DNA of 34,286 bases from JBALVO01 sp036961445. Lineage in GTDB: Bacteria; Pseudomonadota; Gammaproteobacteria; Pseudomonadales; Halieaceae. The stretch covers positions 1-34,286 of the forward strand of contig JBALVO010000029.1 of NCBI GenBank assembly GCA_036961445.1, in the 5' to 3' direction. The notes under the pieces were generated by a model. It was given only the letters and a program-made list of their open reading frames with translations. It had not been told where the DNA came from and did no database searches. The translations under genes and the position numbers were made by a program. Shown piece after piece: positions 26,383-33,859 of this stretch; the stretch's first letter is position 1; the number at the start of each line of letters is the position of its first letter.

Positions 26383-26919
26383 CTAGGAATTCAGTGCTTC
26401 GGCCAGCTTATTCAGCCTGCCGCGCACGGAGCCATCGATCACCAGATCGCCGGCCCTGATTAATACGCCACCCAGAATATTCTGGTCGGTGGATGTGCGA
26501 ACTGTCACTTCACGCTCAAGCTTCTTGCCCAATACATCGGCCAAGTTATCCCGGGTCGCATCTGCCAGATCAAACGCGGACACTACTTCCACGTCGATTG
26601 ACTTCTCCTGGTCGGCCTTATAAAGGGCAAACAGAGCGTGAATCTCGGGCAGCAGAGCCAATCGCTTGTTGGCAGACAGGATGGCAATAAAATTGTTCAC
26701 CTGGGCGCTTAGCTCATCACCACACACATCAGCCAAGGTGCGTGCCTGTTGCTCGGCAGTCAGGGACGGGTCGTTGAGAACCGCTTCCATCCTGCTGTCC
26801 CTTGTTACTGCCGCCGCCGTAGCCAGTTGCTCGGACCAAGCAGACAGCGCATTGCTGTCTCTTGCGTACTCGAACGCTGCCTTGGCATAGGGTCGCGCTA
26901 GTGTGCTTAATTCAGCCAT
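26383..26919 (-). CDS. atpH: F1Fo ATP synthase delta subunit
   Basis: The 178-residue peripheral-stalk subunit links F1 to the b subunits. The N-terminal domain starts MAELSTLARPYAKAAFEYA and the C-terminal signature ILGGVLIRAGDLVIDGSVRGRL is complete. It follows atpF by 12 bases, in the standard order. Confidence 0.97.
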   Translation of the reverse strand: MAELSTLARPYAKAAFEYARDSNALSAWSEQLATAAAVTRDSRMEAVLNDPSLTAEQQARTLADVCGDELSAQVNNFIAILSANKRLALLPEIHALFALYKADQEKSIDVEVVSAFDLADATRDNLADVLGKKLEREVTVRTSTDQNILGGVLIRAGDLVIDGSVRGRLNKLAEALNS

Positions 26920-26931
26920 AGCTCCCTCGCG

Positions 26932-27402
26932 TTACAGTTCTGCAGCCAGATCATTAACCAGCTTGGCGTGTGCCTGCTGGTCAATTTCGGCACCCAGGAT
27001 TTTTTCTGCACCAGCCAGAGCCAGTACCGCAACCTGTCCACGCAGGTGTTCCCGCGCGCGATTGGTTTCCTGTTCTATCTCGGCCTGGGCAGAGGCTTTG
27101 ACACGACCGGCTTCAACCACCGCTGCGTCTTTAGCTTCTTCGACCAATTGGGTGCCGCGTTTGTTGGCGGCATCAATAATGACCACTGCCTCTTCCTTGG
27201 CTTCCTTAAGACGTTCTACCGCCTTTTCTTTGGCCAATTCCAGGTCATGACTAGCGCGATCAGCGGCAGCCAAGCCATCAGCTATCTTCTTTTCGCGCTC
27301 TGCCATGGCAGCCAAAATAGGCGGCCACACATACTTCATGCAAAACATGACAAAGCAGATAAAGGCGATCATCTGCCCGATAAGCGTAAGATTAATATTC
27401 AC
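26932..27402 (-). CDS. atpF: F1Fo ATP synthase b subunit
   Basis: The 156-residue stator subunit, the same length as in E. coli, has one N-terminal membrane helix (INLTLIGQMIAFICFVMFCMKYVW) followed by a long charged coiled coil rich in Ala, Glu and Lys. It dimerises and holds the a subunit to F1 through delta. Only one b-type gene is present, so this is the homodimeric-b form of the enzyme. Confidence 0.97.
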   Translation of the reverse strand: MNINLTLIGQMIAFICFVMFCMKYVWPPILAAMAEREKKIADGLAAADRASHDLELAKEKAVERLKEAKEEAVVIIDAANKRGTQLVEEAKDAAVVEAGRVKASAQAEIEQETNRAREHLRGQVAVLALAGAEKILGAEIDQQAHAKLVNDLAAEL

Positions 27403-27467
27403 GCCTTGCTCCTCACAGATTATTGAGGGCCGCGCTCAGGGCAGCCCCATTCCCGTCGGTTGTTGTA

Positions 27468-27698
27468 TTAACCTGCAACAACGAAGATCAGGTACATAGC
27501 GATACCAACACCGATAATGGGGATCGCGTCTACCAGGCCAGCGCCCAGAAAGAAGGTAACCTGCAGTTTCGGTGCCAGTTCAGGCTGACGAGCAGATCCT
27601 TCGATCAACTTGCCACCCAGCAGGCCCACACCGATTGCGGCGCCCAGACCACCCAGACCCATCATGATGGCGGCAGCAACGTAGATTAATTCAGGCAT
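27468..27698 (-). CDS. atpE: F1Fo ATP synthase c subunit
   Basis: This 76-residue hairpin forms the membrane rotor ring. Helix 1 carries the Gly/Ala packing pattern MMGLGGLGAAIGVGLLGG, the polar loop is EGSARQPELAPKL, and helix 2 carries the ion-binding carboxylate Asp57 in GLVDAIP. Asp rather than Glu, with no Gln/Ser sodium-ligand set, points to proton coupling as in E. coli. The 65-base gap to atpF and the 48-base gap to atpB are typical room for the strong ribosome site needed for high c-subunit output. Confidence 0.97.
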   Translation of the reverse strand: MPELIYVAAAIMMGLGGLGAAIGVGLLGGKLIEGSARQPELAPKLQVTFFLGAGLVDAIPIIGVGIAMYLIFVVAG

Positions 27699-27746
27699 GT
27701 TTTTCTCCTAGCGTTAAATTAAGCAAAGCTTAAAAGTTAAAGTAAA

Positions 27747-28625
27747 TCAGTGATCCTCATGGGCCATACTGAGATATACAATCGTCAGCACCATGAAGAT
27801 AAATGCTTGCAGGGTAATCACCAGGATGTGGAAGATCGCCCAACCAACTTGCAACAAGCCTGCAGGCAACATCCAGGCCACACCGGCGCTGAAAAGAGCT
27901 GCAATCAGGATAAAAATCATCTCACCGGCGTACATGTTACCGAACAGTCGCAGGCCGAGAGAAAAAGGCTTGGCAAGCAGGCCAACCACTTCCATAAACA
28001 AGTTTATGGGGATAAACAGCGGATGGTTAAAGGGGTTCATGGTCAGTTCCCTGACGAATCCGAAGCCCTTCACCTTGATAGAGTAGTACAGCATCAGGAT
28101 AAAGATGCCCAGTGCCATACCCATAGTAATATTGGGGTCTGTGGAAGGCACAATTTTCTGGAAATGCACTCCGGCGAAGCTGAGCAACCAAGGGATCAAG
28201 TCTACTGGCAGTAGATCCATAAGGTTCATCAGGAAGACCCAGACAAAGATGGTCAGGGCCAGCGGTGCAACCATTTTGTTATGTCCGTGGAAAGTATCAC
28301 GTACGGTGTTATCAACAAACTCGACTATCATTTCCAGCGCGTTGACCATGCCACTGGGGACACCCGCCTCGGCTTTTTTAGCAACGCTGCGGAATAACCA
28401 ACAAAACACCACGCCCAAGCCAATGGACCAGATCATGGAGTCGATGTGAATCGCATTGAAACCCATTGCTGCAGTCTCGCCGCCGCCGTGGGCCATAACC
28501 CAGGCGCCGCCTTCACCAATCACCGAGCCATCTTCGCGCACAAAGCCCTCAGGCAGCTTGCCATAGGCCAGGTTCGTCAGGTGATGGACGATGTATTCAG
28601 AAATAGTCTGGGTTGAGCCTGCCAT
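27747..28625 (-). CDS. atpB: F1Fo ATP synthase a subunit
   Basis: The 292-residue membrane subunit forms the two proton half-channels. The essential Arg is Arg226 in SLGLRLFGNMYAGE, matching Arg210 of E. coli. LTIFVWVFLMNLMDLLP and the C-terminal TLQAFIFMVLTIVYLSMA are family landmarks. Compared with E. coli it is about 20 residues longer, mostly through a polar, Gly-rich insertion at residues 25-55 near the N-terminus on the periplasmic side. It follows atpI by 38 bases. Confidence 0.97.
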   Translation of the reverse strand: MAGSTQTISEYIVHHLTNLAYGKLPEGFVREDGSVIGEGGAWVMAHGGGETAAMGFNAIHIDSMIWSIGLGVVFCWLFRSVAKKAEAGVPSGMVNALEMIVEFVDNTVRDTFHGHNKMVAPLALTIFVWVFLMNLMDLLPVDLIPWLLSFAGVHFQKIVPSTDPNITMGMALGIFILMLYYSIKVKGFGFVRELTMNPFNHPLFIPINLFMEVVGLLAKPFSLGLRLFGNMYAGEMIFILIAALFSAGVAWMLPAGLLQVGWAIFHILVITLQAFIFMVLTIVYLSMAHEDH

Positions 28626-28663
28626 GTATCAAAACTCTCGCGTCTATCTATTCCCGCTGATCG

Positions 28664-29038
28664 CTACCGCAGTAACAGCCAACTTCCAATAATTTGTATA
28701 ACAAGCATCGCCAGGTAACCAGCAAATACTGCCAAGCCGTCAAGCGGGCGTAATGTTGCAAACACCACGGCAAAACCGGCAATACTTAAAAAAAACTTGC
28801 CGATCTCTCCGGCATAGCTCGATTTTGCTATAGCGCTGGCTGATTTGGCGCCACGCCATCTAAAGGCCAATGCCGCAAAGTACGCCTGCGGCACAATCGC
28901 TATCAAGCCCCCGCTGCCCACGGAATAAGCAATAACTTTGTCCGAGACCAGCAGGACAAGGCAGAGCAGAACAAGCAATCCTAGTTGCACCAAGGTAATG
29001 CGATGAACCGGAGGACGGGCAATTTCAGCGCCAGCCAT
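28664..29038 (-). CDS. atpI: ATP synthase protein I
   Basis: The 124-residue protein has four hydrophobic segments and matches the gammaproteobacterial AtpI family: LVQLGLLVLLCLVLL, GGLIAIVPQAYFAALAFRW and GEIGKFFLSIAGFAVVFA. In some bacteria AtpI helps assemble the c ring, though it is not part of the finished enzyme. It is the first gene of the atp operon. AGTAGGAGGCG just before the ATG is a very strong ribosome site. Confidence 0.95.
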   Translation of the reverse strand: MAGAEIARPPVHRITLVQLGLLVLLCLVLLVSDKVIAYSVGSGGLIAIVPQAYFAALAFRWRGAKSASAIAKSSYAGEIGKFFLSIAGFAVVFATLRPLDGLAVFAGYLAMLVIQIIGSWLLLR

Positions 29039-29103
29039 CAGCGCCTCCTACTACTCCCCTTGCCTTTAACCACACGGGTTCTATCCTCGATTCGGGCGGC
29101 CGC

Positions 29104-29132
29104 ATTATAGGGGGATTAAATGGCAGGTTCAA
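29104..29132 (-). promoter_or_regulatory. Sigma-70 promoter of the atp operon
   Basis: On the minus strand, -35 TTGAAC (29127-29132), a 17-base spacer and a perfect -10 TATAAT (29104-29109) precede atpI. Transcription should begin near 29097, giving a leader of about 60 bases. It shares its -35 and -10 hexamers with the mnmG promoter at 33690-33719. Confidence 0.8.
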
Positions 29133-29142
29133 CCGGCTTATG

Positions 29143-29179
29143 GTGGGTATAAGATTTAAAAATACCCACAAATGCCCAC
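29143..29179. promoter_or_regulatory. Three copies of an 8-base motif upstream of the atp promoter
   Basis: GTGGGTAT (29143-29150), ATACCCAC (29162-29169) and ATGCCCAC (29172-29179) are one inverted and two same-direction copies of GTGGGYAT. The first two form a perfect 8-base inverted repeat with an 11-base A/T-rich centre. The last two are spaced exactly 10 bases, one helical turn. They would lie at about -46 to -82 from the atp start. No T-run follows, so a terminator is unlikely; a regulator-binding site is possible. Confidence 0.4.
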
Positions 29180-29281
29180 ACCAGCGCAGCAAGATGATCG
29201 CAAAGCGACACTACCTCGCCCGTTTTTACCGCATCTTGTGGTGATACTATAAAAAGAATCTATATGTCGTGTGCCCGACGG

Positions 29282-30181
29282 TTACTTGATATGCCGCAAA
29301 ATACCGTCTAATTCATCCAGACTATTGTACGACAACACCAGTTTTCCTTTGCCCTTGGTGCTGTGCTGAATTCGGACTTTAGCACCCAGGCGCTGTGATA
29401 AGTCATCCTGCAAGTGCCTTATATTCGGATCGATTGCTGGCTGCGGCTCGGGCTTGTCCGGTTTTGCCAACAGGTTGCGCACCAGAGACTCAGTCTGCCG
29501 CACGGAAAAACCCTTGGCCACGACTGAGCGTGCTGCCTGAGACTGATCGAGGCCATCCAGCCCCAACAGGGCCCGCGCATGACCCATCTCCAGGTCACCA
29601 TGCTCTACCAGCCGGCGCACATCTTCGCGCAGGCTCATCAGGCGCAATAGATTCGCCACGGTAGAGCGAGACTTGCCCACGGCTGTAGCCACTTCCTGCT
29701 GGGTGAGTTCGAACTCTAGTTGCAAGCGCTGCAGTGAGGCCGCCTCTTCTATTGGATTGAGGTCTTCGCGCTGGATATTCTCGATCAACGCCATGGCTAT
29801 AGCCGTCTGATCTGAAACCTCCCTGATCATCGCAGGAATACTATCGAGACCCGCCAGCTGGGCGGCCCGCCAACGACGCTCTCCGGCAATAATCTCGTAC
29901 TTGCGGTCGGCAATTGGCCGCACCACAATGGGCTGCATGACGCCCTGTGCTTTAATGCTATCTGCCAACTCCTGCAACGACTCCGGGTCAATATCCGTGC
30001 GCGGCTGATATTTACCGCGCTGGATAAGGTCCACCGGCAGTTCCTTTAACACGCTGCCTGCATCTTGGGTATCAGCTATGTTTTCAGCAGATAGTTGCTG
30101 TGCATCACTGGACTGGTTGGCGTTACTGGCACCTAACAAAGCGTCCAGACCTCGCCCCAAACCCCTTTTCCTGGCAGACAT
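29282..30181 (-). CDS. parB: Chromosome-partitioning protein ParB
   Basis: The 299-residue ParB/Spo0J protein binds parS sites near the origin, clamps DNA with CTP and is moved by ParA. The N-terminal KRGLGRGLDALLG is the ParA-contact tail. The CTP-binding ParB box GERRWRA is at residues 100-106, followed by ALIENIQREDLNPIEEA and a helix-turn-helix (LTQQEVATAVGKSRSTVANLL), with a dimerisation domain at the end (KGKLVLSYNSLDELDGIL). It starts 14 bases after parA. No good parS match (consensus TGTTCCACGTGGAACA) was found in this window. Confidence 0.97.
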   Translation of the reverse strand: MSARKRGLGRGLDALLGASNANQSSDAQQLSAENIADTQDAGSVLKELPVDLIQRGKYQPRTDIDPESLQELADSIKAQGVMQPIVVRPIADRKYEIIAGERRWRAAQLAGLDSIPAMIREVSDQTAIAMALIENIQREDLNPIEEAASLQRLQLEFELTQQEVATAVGKSRSTVANLLRLMSLREDVRRLVEHGDLEMGHARALLGLDGLDQSQAARSVVAKGFSVRQTESLVRNLLAKPDKPEPQPAIDPNIRHLQDDLSQRLGAKVRIQHSTKGKGKLVLSYNSLDELDGILRHIK

Positions 30182-30195
30182 GCGATTTCTCCGTT

Positions 30196-31005
30196 CTACT
30201 GGGTGACCAGCGCGCTGTCGGACTGCTGCGCTGCAGCAAGCTTCTCCTCGCGTCGGATAATTTCCCCGGCCAAGGCCATATAGGCTTTGGACCCGCGGGA
30301 ATATTTGTCGTAATACATAGCCGGCAAACCGTGACTCGGAGCCTCGGCCAGGCGCACGTTACGCGGCACCACCGTGCGGTAAACCTTCTCGCCAAAATGG
30401 CTGTGCAATTGCGATGACACATCGTTGGTCAGGCTATTGCGAGGATCATACATGGTGCGCAGTATGCCCTCTATCTGCAAACTGGTATTGAGGGTCTGTG
30501 CCACGCTCTGGATAGTACCCACCAGGGCCGAAAGCCCCTCCAGCGCGAAGTACTCACACTGCATGGCGATAATCACACCATTGGCAGCAACCAGGGCGTT
30601 GAGGGTAAGCATGTTCAGGGAGGGGGGGCAATCGATCAGCACATAATCATAACTTCCGGCTACCTCGCTGAGCGCGGTGCGCAGGCGCCGCTCGCGGTGC
30701 TCAACCTCCAGCAACTCCACTTCGGCGGCGGTCAAATCGCTGTTGGCGGGCAACACGTCAAAATTACTCTCCCCGGTGTGCTGCGTCACCAGGTTTATCG
30801 GCGCCCGGTGCACCAGGACATCATAAATACTGCGCTGCACCGCATGTTTGTCGATGCCACTGCCCATGGTTGCGTTGCCCTGGGGGTCGAGGTCCACCAA
30901 CAGGACACGTTGCTTCATAGCTGCGAGTGAAGCAGCCAGGTTAACGCAAGTCGTAGTCTTACCGACCCCGCCTTTCTGATTCGCAATAGCGATAATTCTG
31001 GCCAC
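30196..31005 (-). CDS. parA: Chromosome-partitioning ATPase ParA
   Basis: The 269-residue ParA/Soj ATPase has the deviant Walker A KGGVGKTT (residues 11-18 with the signature first Lys), Walker A' LLVDLDPQGNATMGSG and Walker B YVLIDCPPSLNML. It segregates chromosomal origins together with ParB. I chose GTG at 31005 (reading MARIIAIANQKGG) because ParA proteins begin there and AGGGA stands 7 bases upstream; a TTG at 31038 would add 11 residues. It follows rsmG by about 46 bases. Confidence 0.96.
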   Translation of the reverse strand: MARIIAIANQKGGVGKTTTCVNLAASLAAMKQRVLLVDLDPQGNATMGSGIDKHAVQRSIYDVLVHRAPINLVTQHTGESNFDVLPANSDLTAAEVELLEVEHRERRLRTALSEVAGSYDYVLIDCPPSLNMLTLNALVAANGVIIAMQCEYFALEGLSALVGTIQSVAQTLNTSLQIEGILRTMYDPRNSLTNDVSSQLHSHFGEKVYRTVVPRNVRLAEAPSHGLPAMYYDKYSRGSKAYMALAGEIIRREEKLAAAQQSDSALVTQ

Positions 31006-31051
31006 TGTTTTGTCCCTGATCCTGTCTGGCACTGCCAATTGCGCAGCGGTA

Positions 31052-31693
31052 TTAAATCATGTCTCTACGAAGTAACATTTCAACCAGGTGTCGCTGCTCC
31101 GCAAGCCCCGGCACCACGAGCGGATAAGCCCCTTTTAATTCGCATTGCCGGCCCACCGCGGCCAGTTCCTCTGCCGGGTATGCCCCTTTCATCGCCAGAA
31201 ATCGACCGTCACCATCCAACAGGTGCCGACAACCCTCTACCATGTCCTTTAAGGAAGCAAATGCCCTGGATAACACTACGTCATAAAGCCGCTCTGGCTG
31301 AAAAGACTCCACTCGAGCGTGATGCACTGCCATATTATCCAAGCCCAGTGTAGTTTTCACCTGAAAAAGAAAACGAGTCTTCTTGCCGTTGCTGTCCAGC
31401 AGGTGAAACTCCCGATCAGGGAACATAATCGCCATGGGAATACCCGGCAACCCGGCGCCCGTACCCACGTCGATAAAGCGCTGTCCTTCAAGGTGTGGCG
31501 CTATGGCCAGGCTATCGAGCAGGTGTCGGGGTACCATTTGCGCTATATCGCGCACCGCAGTGAGATTGTAGGCTTTGTTCCACTTTGCAAGCAGGTCCAG
31601 ATAATTCAACAGCCCGGCATATTGCGCCGCGCTGGGGACCAGCCCCAATGCCGCACAGCCTCGCTCCAGGGCGCTGGCGAGTTGACGATCCAA
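31052..31693 (-). CDS. rsmG: 16S rRNA (guanine-527-N7) methyltransferase RsmG
   Basis: The 213-residue class I methyltransferase (formerly GidB) makes m7G527 in 16S rRNA; its loss gives low-level streptomycin resistance in several bacteria. KWNKAYNLTAVRD, the SAM motif FIDVGTGAGLPGIPMAI and LSRAFASLKDMVEGC are diagnostic. The start appears to be TTG at 31693, one base beyond the mnmG stop, implying translational coupling; no in-frame ATG fits the family N-terminus. The exact start is therefore less certain than the gene. Confidence 0.96.
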   Translation of the reverse strand: MDRQLASALERGCAALGLVPSAAQYAGLLNYLDLLAKWNKAYNLTAVRDIAQMVPRHLLDSLAIAPHLEGQRFIDVGTGAGLPGIPMAIMFPDREFHLLDSNGKKTRFLFQVKTTLGLDNMAVHHARVESFQPERLYDVVLSRAFASLKDMVEGCRHLLDGDGRFLAMKGAYPAEELAAVGRQCELKGAYPLVVPGLAEQRHLVEMLLRRDMI

Positions 31694-31694
31694 C

Positions 31695-33632
31695 TCAGGC
31701 GAGCTTGCGCTGGTTATCGGGAGCCAATCCTGCCGTGCCAGATCCTGCTTGATTCGTGCGGGCCAACGCGCCGTGTTTCTTCAAATAGATCAGTAACAAA
31801 GAAATAGCCGCGGCCGTAACACCCGGTATGCGCCCGGCCCGAGCCAGTGTTTCCGGCCGGGTTTCACCCAGCTTTTGTCGCACTTCATTGGACAAACCAG
31901 GCACTGTTGCATAATCCAGATCTGCTGGCAGCAGGGTATTTTCATAACGCCGCAGGCGCTCTATATCGTCCTGTTGTCTATCTATATAGCCGGCATACTT
32001 GGCTTGTATCGCCACCTGTTCCGCTGCCTGCAAATCTGTACAAGGTTCGCCCTTGAGGCCCGCTACGTCGGCATATTCGACTTCGGGACGCTTCAACAGC
32101 TCAGCCAGCGAGTACTCCCGCGTAATGGGATTTTTTAGTTTAGGCGCCAGTTCTTCGGCTTCCGGTGTGCCCGGATGAACCCAGGTGGAGCCCAAGCGGC
32201 CGGTTTCGCGCTCGATTGCCTCGCGTTTACTGGCAAAACGCTGCCAGCGGACATCATCTACCAGGCCAAGCGTGCGCCCCCTCTCGGTCAGGCGCAGGTC
32301 GGCATTATCTTCACGCAGCAATAACCGATATTCCGCTCGGGAGGTGAACATGCGATAGGGTTCCAGCGTGCCCATAGTAATCAGGTCATCCACTAACACA
32401 CCGATATAGGCCTCATCACGGCGTGGACACCATGGCTGCTCACCGCGCACGGCCAGTGCCGCGTTGAGGCCAGCCAGTAATCCCTGTGCCGCCGCTTCCT
32501 CATAACCGGTGGTGCCATTGATCTGCCCCGCAAAATAAAGCCCCGGTATAGCCTTGGTCTCCAGTGCAGAGCTCAGATCCCGCGGGTCGAAGAAATCGTA
32601 CTCTATTGCGTAACCCGGACGGGTAATGTGGGCATTTTCGAAACCCTTGATGGAGCGCACCAGGTCAACCTGTATATCAAAAGGCAGGCTGGTAGATATG
32701 CCGTTAGGATACAGCTCGCTGGTATTCAGTCCCTCTGGCTCAATAAATATCTGGTGGGAATTCTTGTCGGCAAAGCGGTGGATCTTGTCCTCGATGCTGG
32801 GACAATAGCGTGGTCCCACGCCTTCGATCACCCCGGAAAACAACGGGGACCGGTCCAGTCCGCCGCGGATGATATCGTGGGTCTGCTCGTTGGTATACGT
32901 AACCCAGCAGCAGCGCTGCTGCGGGTGCTCCTGGACGCTACCCAAAAAAGACATGACCGGCTCGGGCGTGTCGCCCCATTGCTCCTGGAGGTCAGTGAAG
33001 TCAACACTGTGTGCGTCTATACGCGGTGGCGTACCCGTCTTCAGGCGCTCGACCCGAAAAGGCAGTTCCCGCAGGCGCTGAGCCAGGGCAATCGATGGTG
33101 GATCACCGGCCCGGCCACCGGCACTGTTCTCCAGGCCAATATGCAGCTTGCCACCCAGGAATGTTCCAGTAGTGAGCACTACCCGCGGCGCCCGAAAAAC
33201 AAGGCCCATCTGGGTGATCGCCCCGGCCACCTGACCATTTTCGATCAACAGGTCGTCTACCGGTTGCTGGAAGATGGACAAATTAGGCTGCGATTCCAGA
33301 ATTTCCCGGATAGCATTTTTATACAGCACCCTGTCCGCCTGGACACGGGTGGCGCGCACGGCGGGCCCCTTACGCGAGTTGAGCACACGGAACTGGATAC
33401 CGGCACGGTCTGTAGCGCGAGCCATCGCCCCACCCAGAGCATCCACTTCTTTGACCAGGTGGCTCTTGCCTATACCGCCGATAGCCGGATTACAGGACAT
33501 CTGGCCCAGGGTATCGATACTGTGAGTGAGCAACAGGGTGCGGCAGCCCATCCGCGCGGCGGCAAGGCAGGCCTCGGTACCGGCATGGCCGCCGCCGATT
33601 ACGATCACATCAAATTGTTGCCGGTACTCCAC
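31695..33632 (-). CDS. mnmG: tRNA uridine-34 modification enzyme MnmG (GidA)
   Basis: The 645-residue FAD protein (E. coli 629) acts with MnmE to place carboxymethylaminomethyl groups on wobble uridine-34. The FAD loop GGGHAG is at residues 13-18. GQMSCNPAIGGIGKSHLVKE, VGPRYCPSIEDKI and LYFAGQINGTTGYEEAAAQG are family signatures, and the C-terminal YAGYIDRQ region contacts MnmE. I chose GTG at 33632 (MEYRQQFDVIVIGGG), with AGAGG 9 bases upstream. The frame stays open to 33815, but that part runs through the promoter at 33690-33719. mnmE is not adjacent; the upstream gene is divergent. Confidence 0.97.
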   Translation of the reverse strand: MEYRQQFDVIVIGGGHAGTEACLAAARMGCRTLLLTHSIDTLGQMSCNPAIGGIGKSHLVKEVDALGGAMARATDRAGIQFRVLNSRKGPAVRATRVQADRVLYKNAIREILESQPNLSIFQQPVDDLLIENGQVAGAITQMGLVFRAPRVVLTTGTFLGGKLHIGLENSAGGRAGDPPSIALAQRLRELPFRVERLKTGTPPRIDAHSVDFTDLQEQWGDTPEPVMSFLGSVQEHPQQRCCWVTYTNEQTHDIIRGGLDRSPLFSGVIEGVGPRYCPSIEDKIHRFADKNSHQIFIEPEGLNTSELYPNGISTSLPFDIQVDLVRSIKGFENAHITRPGYAIEYDFFDPRDLSSALETKAIPGLYFAGQINGTTGYEEAAAQGLLAGLNAALAVRGEQPWCPRRDEAYIGVLVDDLITMGTLEPYRMFTSRAEYRLLLREDNADLRLTERGRTLGLVDDVRWQRFASKREAIERETGRLGSTWVHPGTPEAEELAPKLKNPITREYSLAELLKRPEVEYADVAGLKGEPCTDLQAAEQVAIQAKYAGYIDRQQDDIERLRRYENTLLPADLDYATVPGLSNEVRQKLGETRPETLARAGRIPGVTAAAISLLLIYLKKHGALARTNQAGSGTAGLAPDNQRKLA

Positions 33633-33689
33633 TGTTGCTGGCCTCTGGTGGCAGACGCACACGGGTTGCACGCCATCTTTGGGGGCGCG

Positions 33690-33719
33690 ATTATACAGCT
33701 TGCAGCCCCGGTTGTTCAA
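33690..33719 (-). promoter_or_regulatory. Sigma-70 promoter of mnmG (mnmG-rsmG-parA-parB)
   Basis: On the minus strand, -35 TTGAAC (33714-33719), an 18-base spacer and a perfect -10 TATAAT (33690-33695) give a start near 33683 and a leader of about 50 bases before GTG 33632. This is the only strong promoter seen for the four-gene group. Confidence 0.75.
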
Positions 33720-33744
33720 AATTTGTTCGGCCACCTGTCTGTCC

Positions 33745-33762
33745 GTCCAAATTGCCTTGGAC
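33745..33762. promoter_or_regulatory. Inverted repeat between mnmG and the divergent gene
   Basis: GTCCAA (33745-33750) and TTGGAC (33757-33762) form a perfect 6-base inverted repeat with a 6-base centre, 25 bases beyond the mnmG -35 box and about 100 bases before the divergent ATG. It could be an operator for either gene, but repeats of this size also arise by chance. Confidence 0.25.
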
Positions 33763-33859
33763 AAAACGGCTGTAGCTTGTGTACATTCCACACCGGCGGT
33801 GGCCGCGCTGTGCAAATGCGTCAGCTACCGTTATCCAAATTAACCGATGGTGAACTGTT

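Noticed and set aside
27468..27698. Sodium-dependent ATP synthase
   Set aside because: The c subunit has Asp57 in GLVDAIP and lacks the Gln/Glu/Ser sodium-ligand set, so proton coupling is the simpler reading.
33633..33859. Chromosomal replication origin between mnmG and the divergent gene
   Set aside because: Only one poor DnaA-box-like sequence (TTATCCAAA near 33830) is present, with no AT-rich unwinding region or box cluster.
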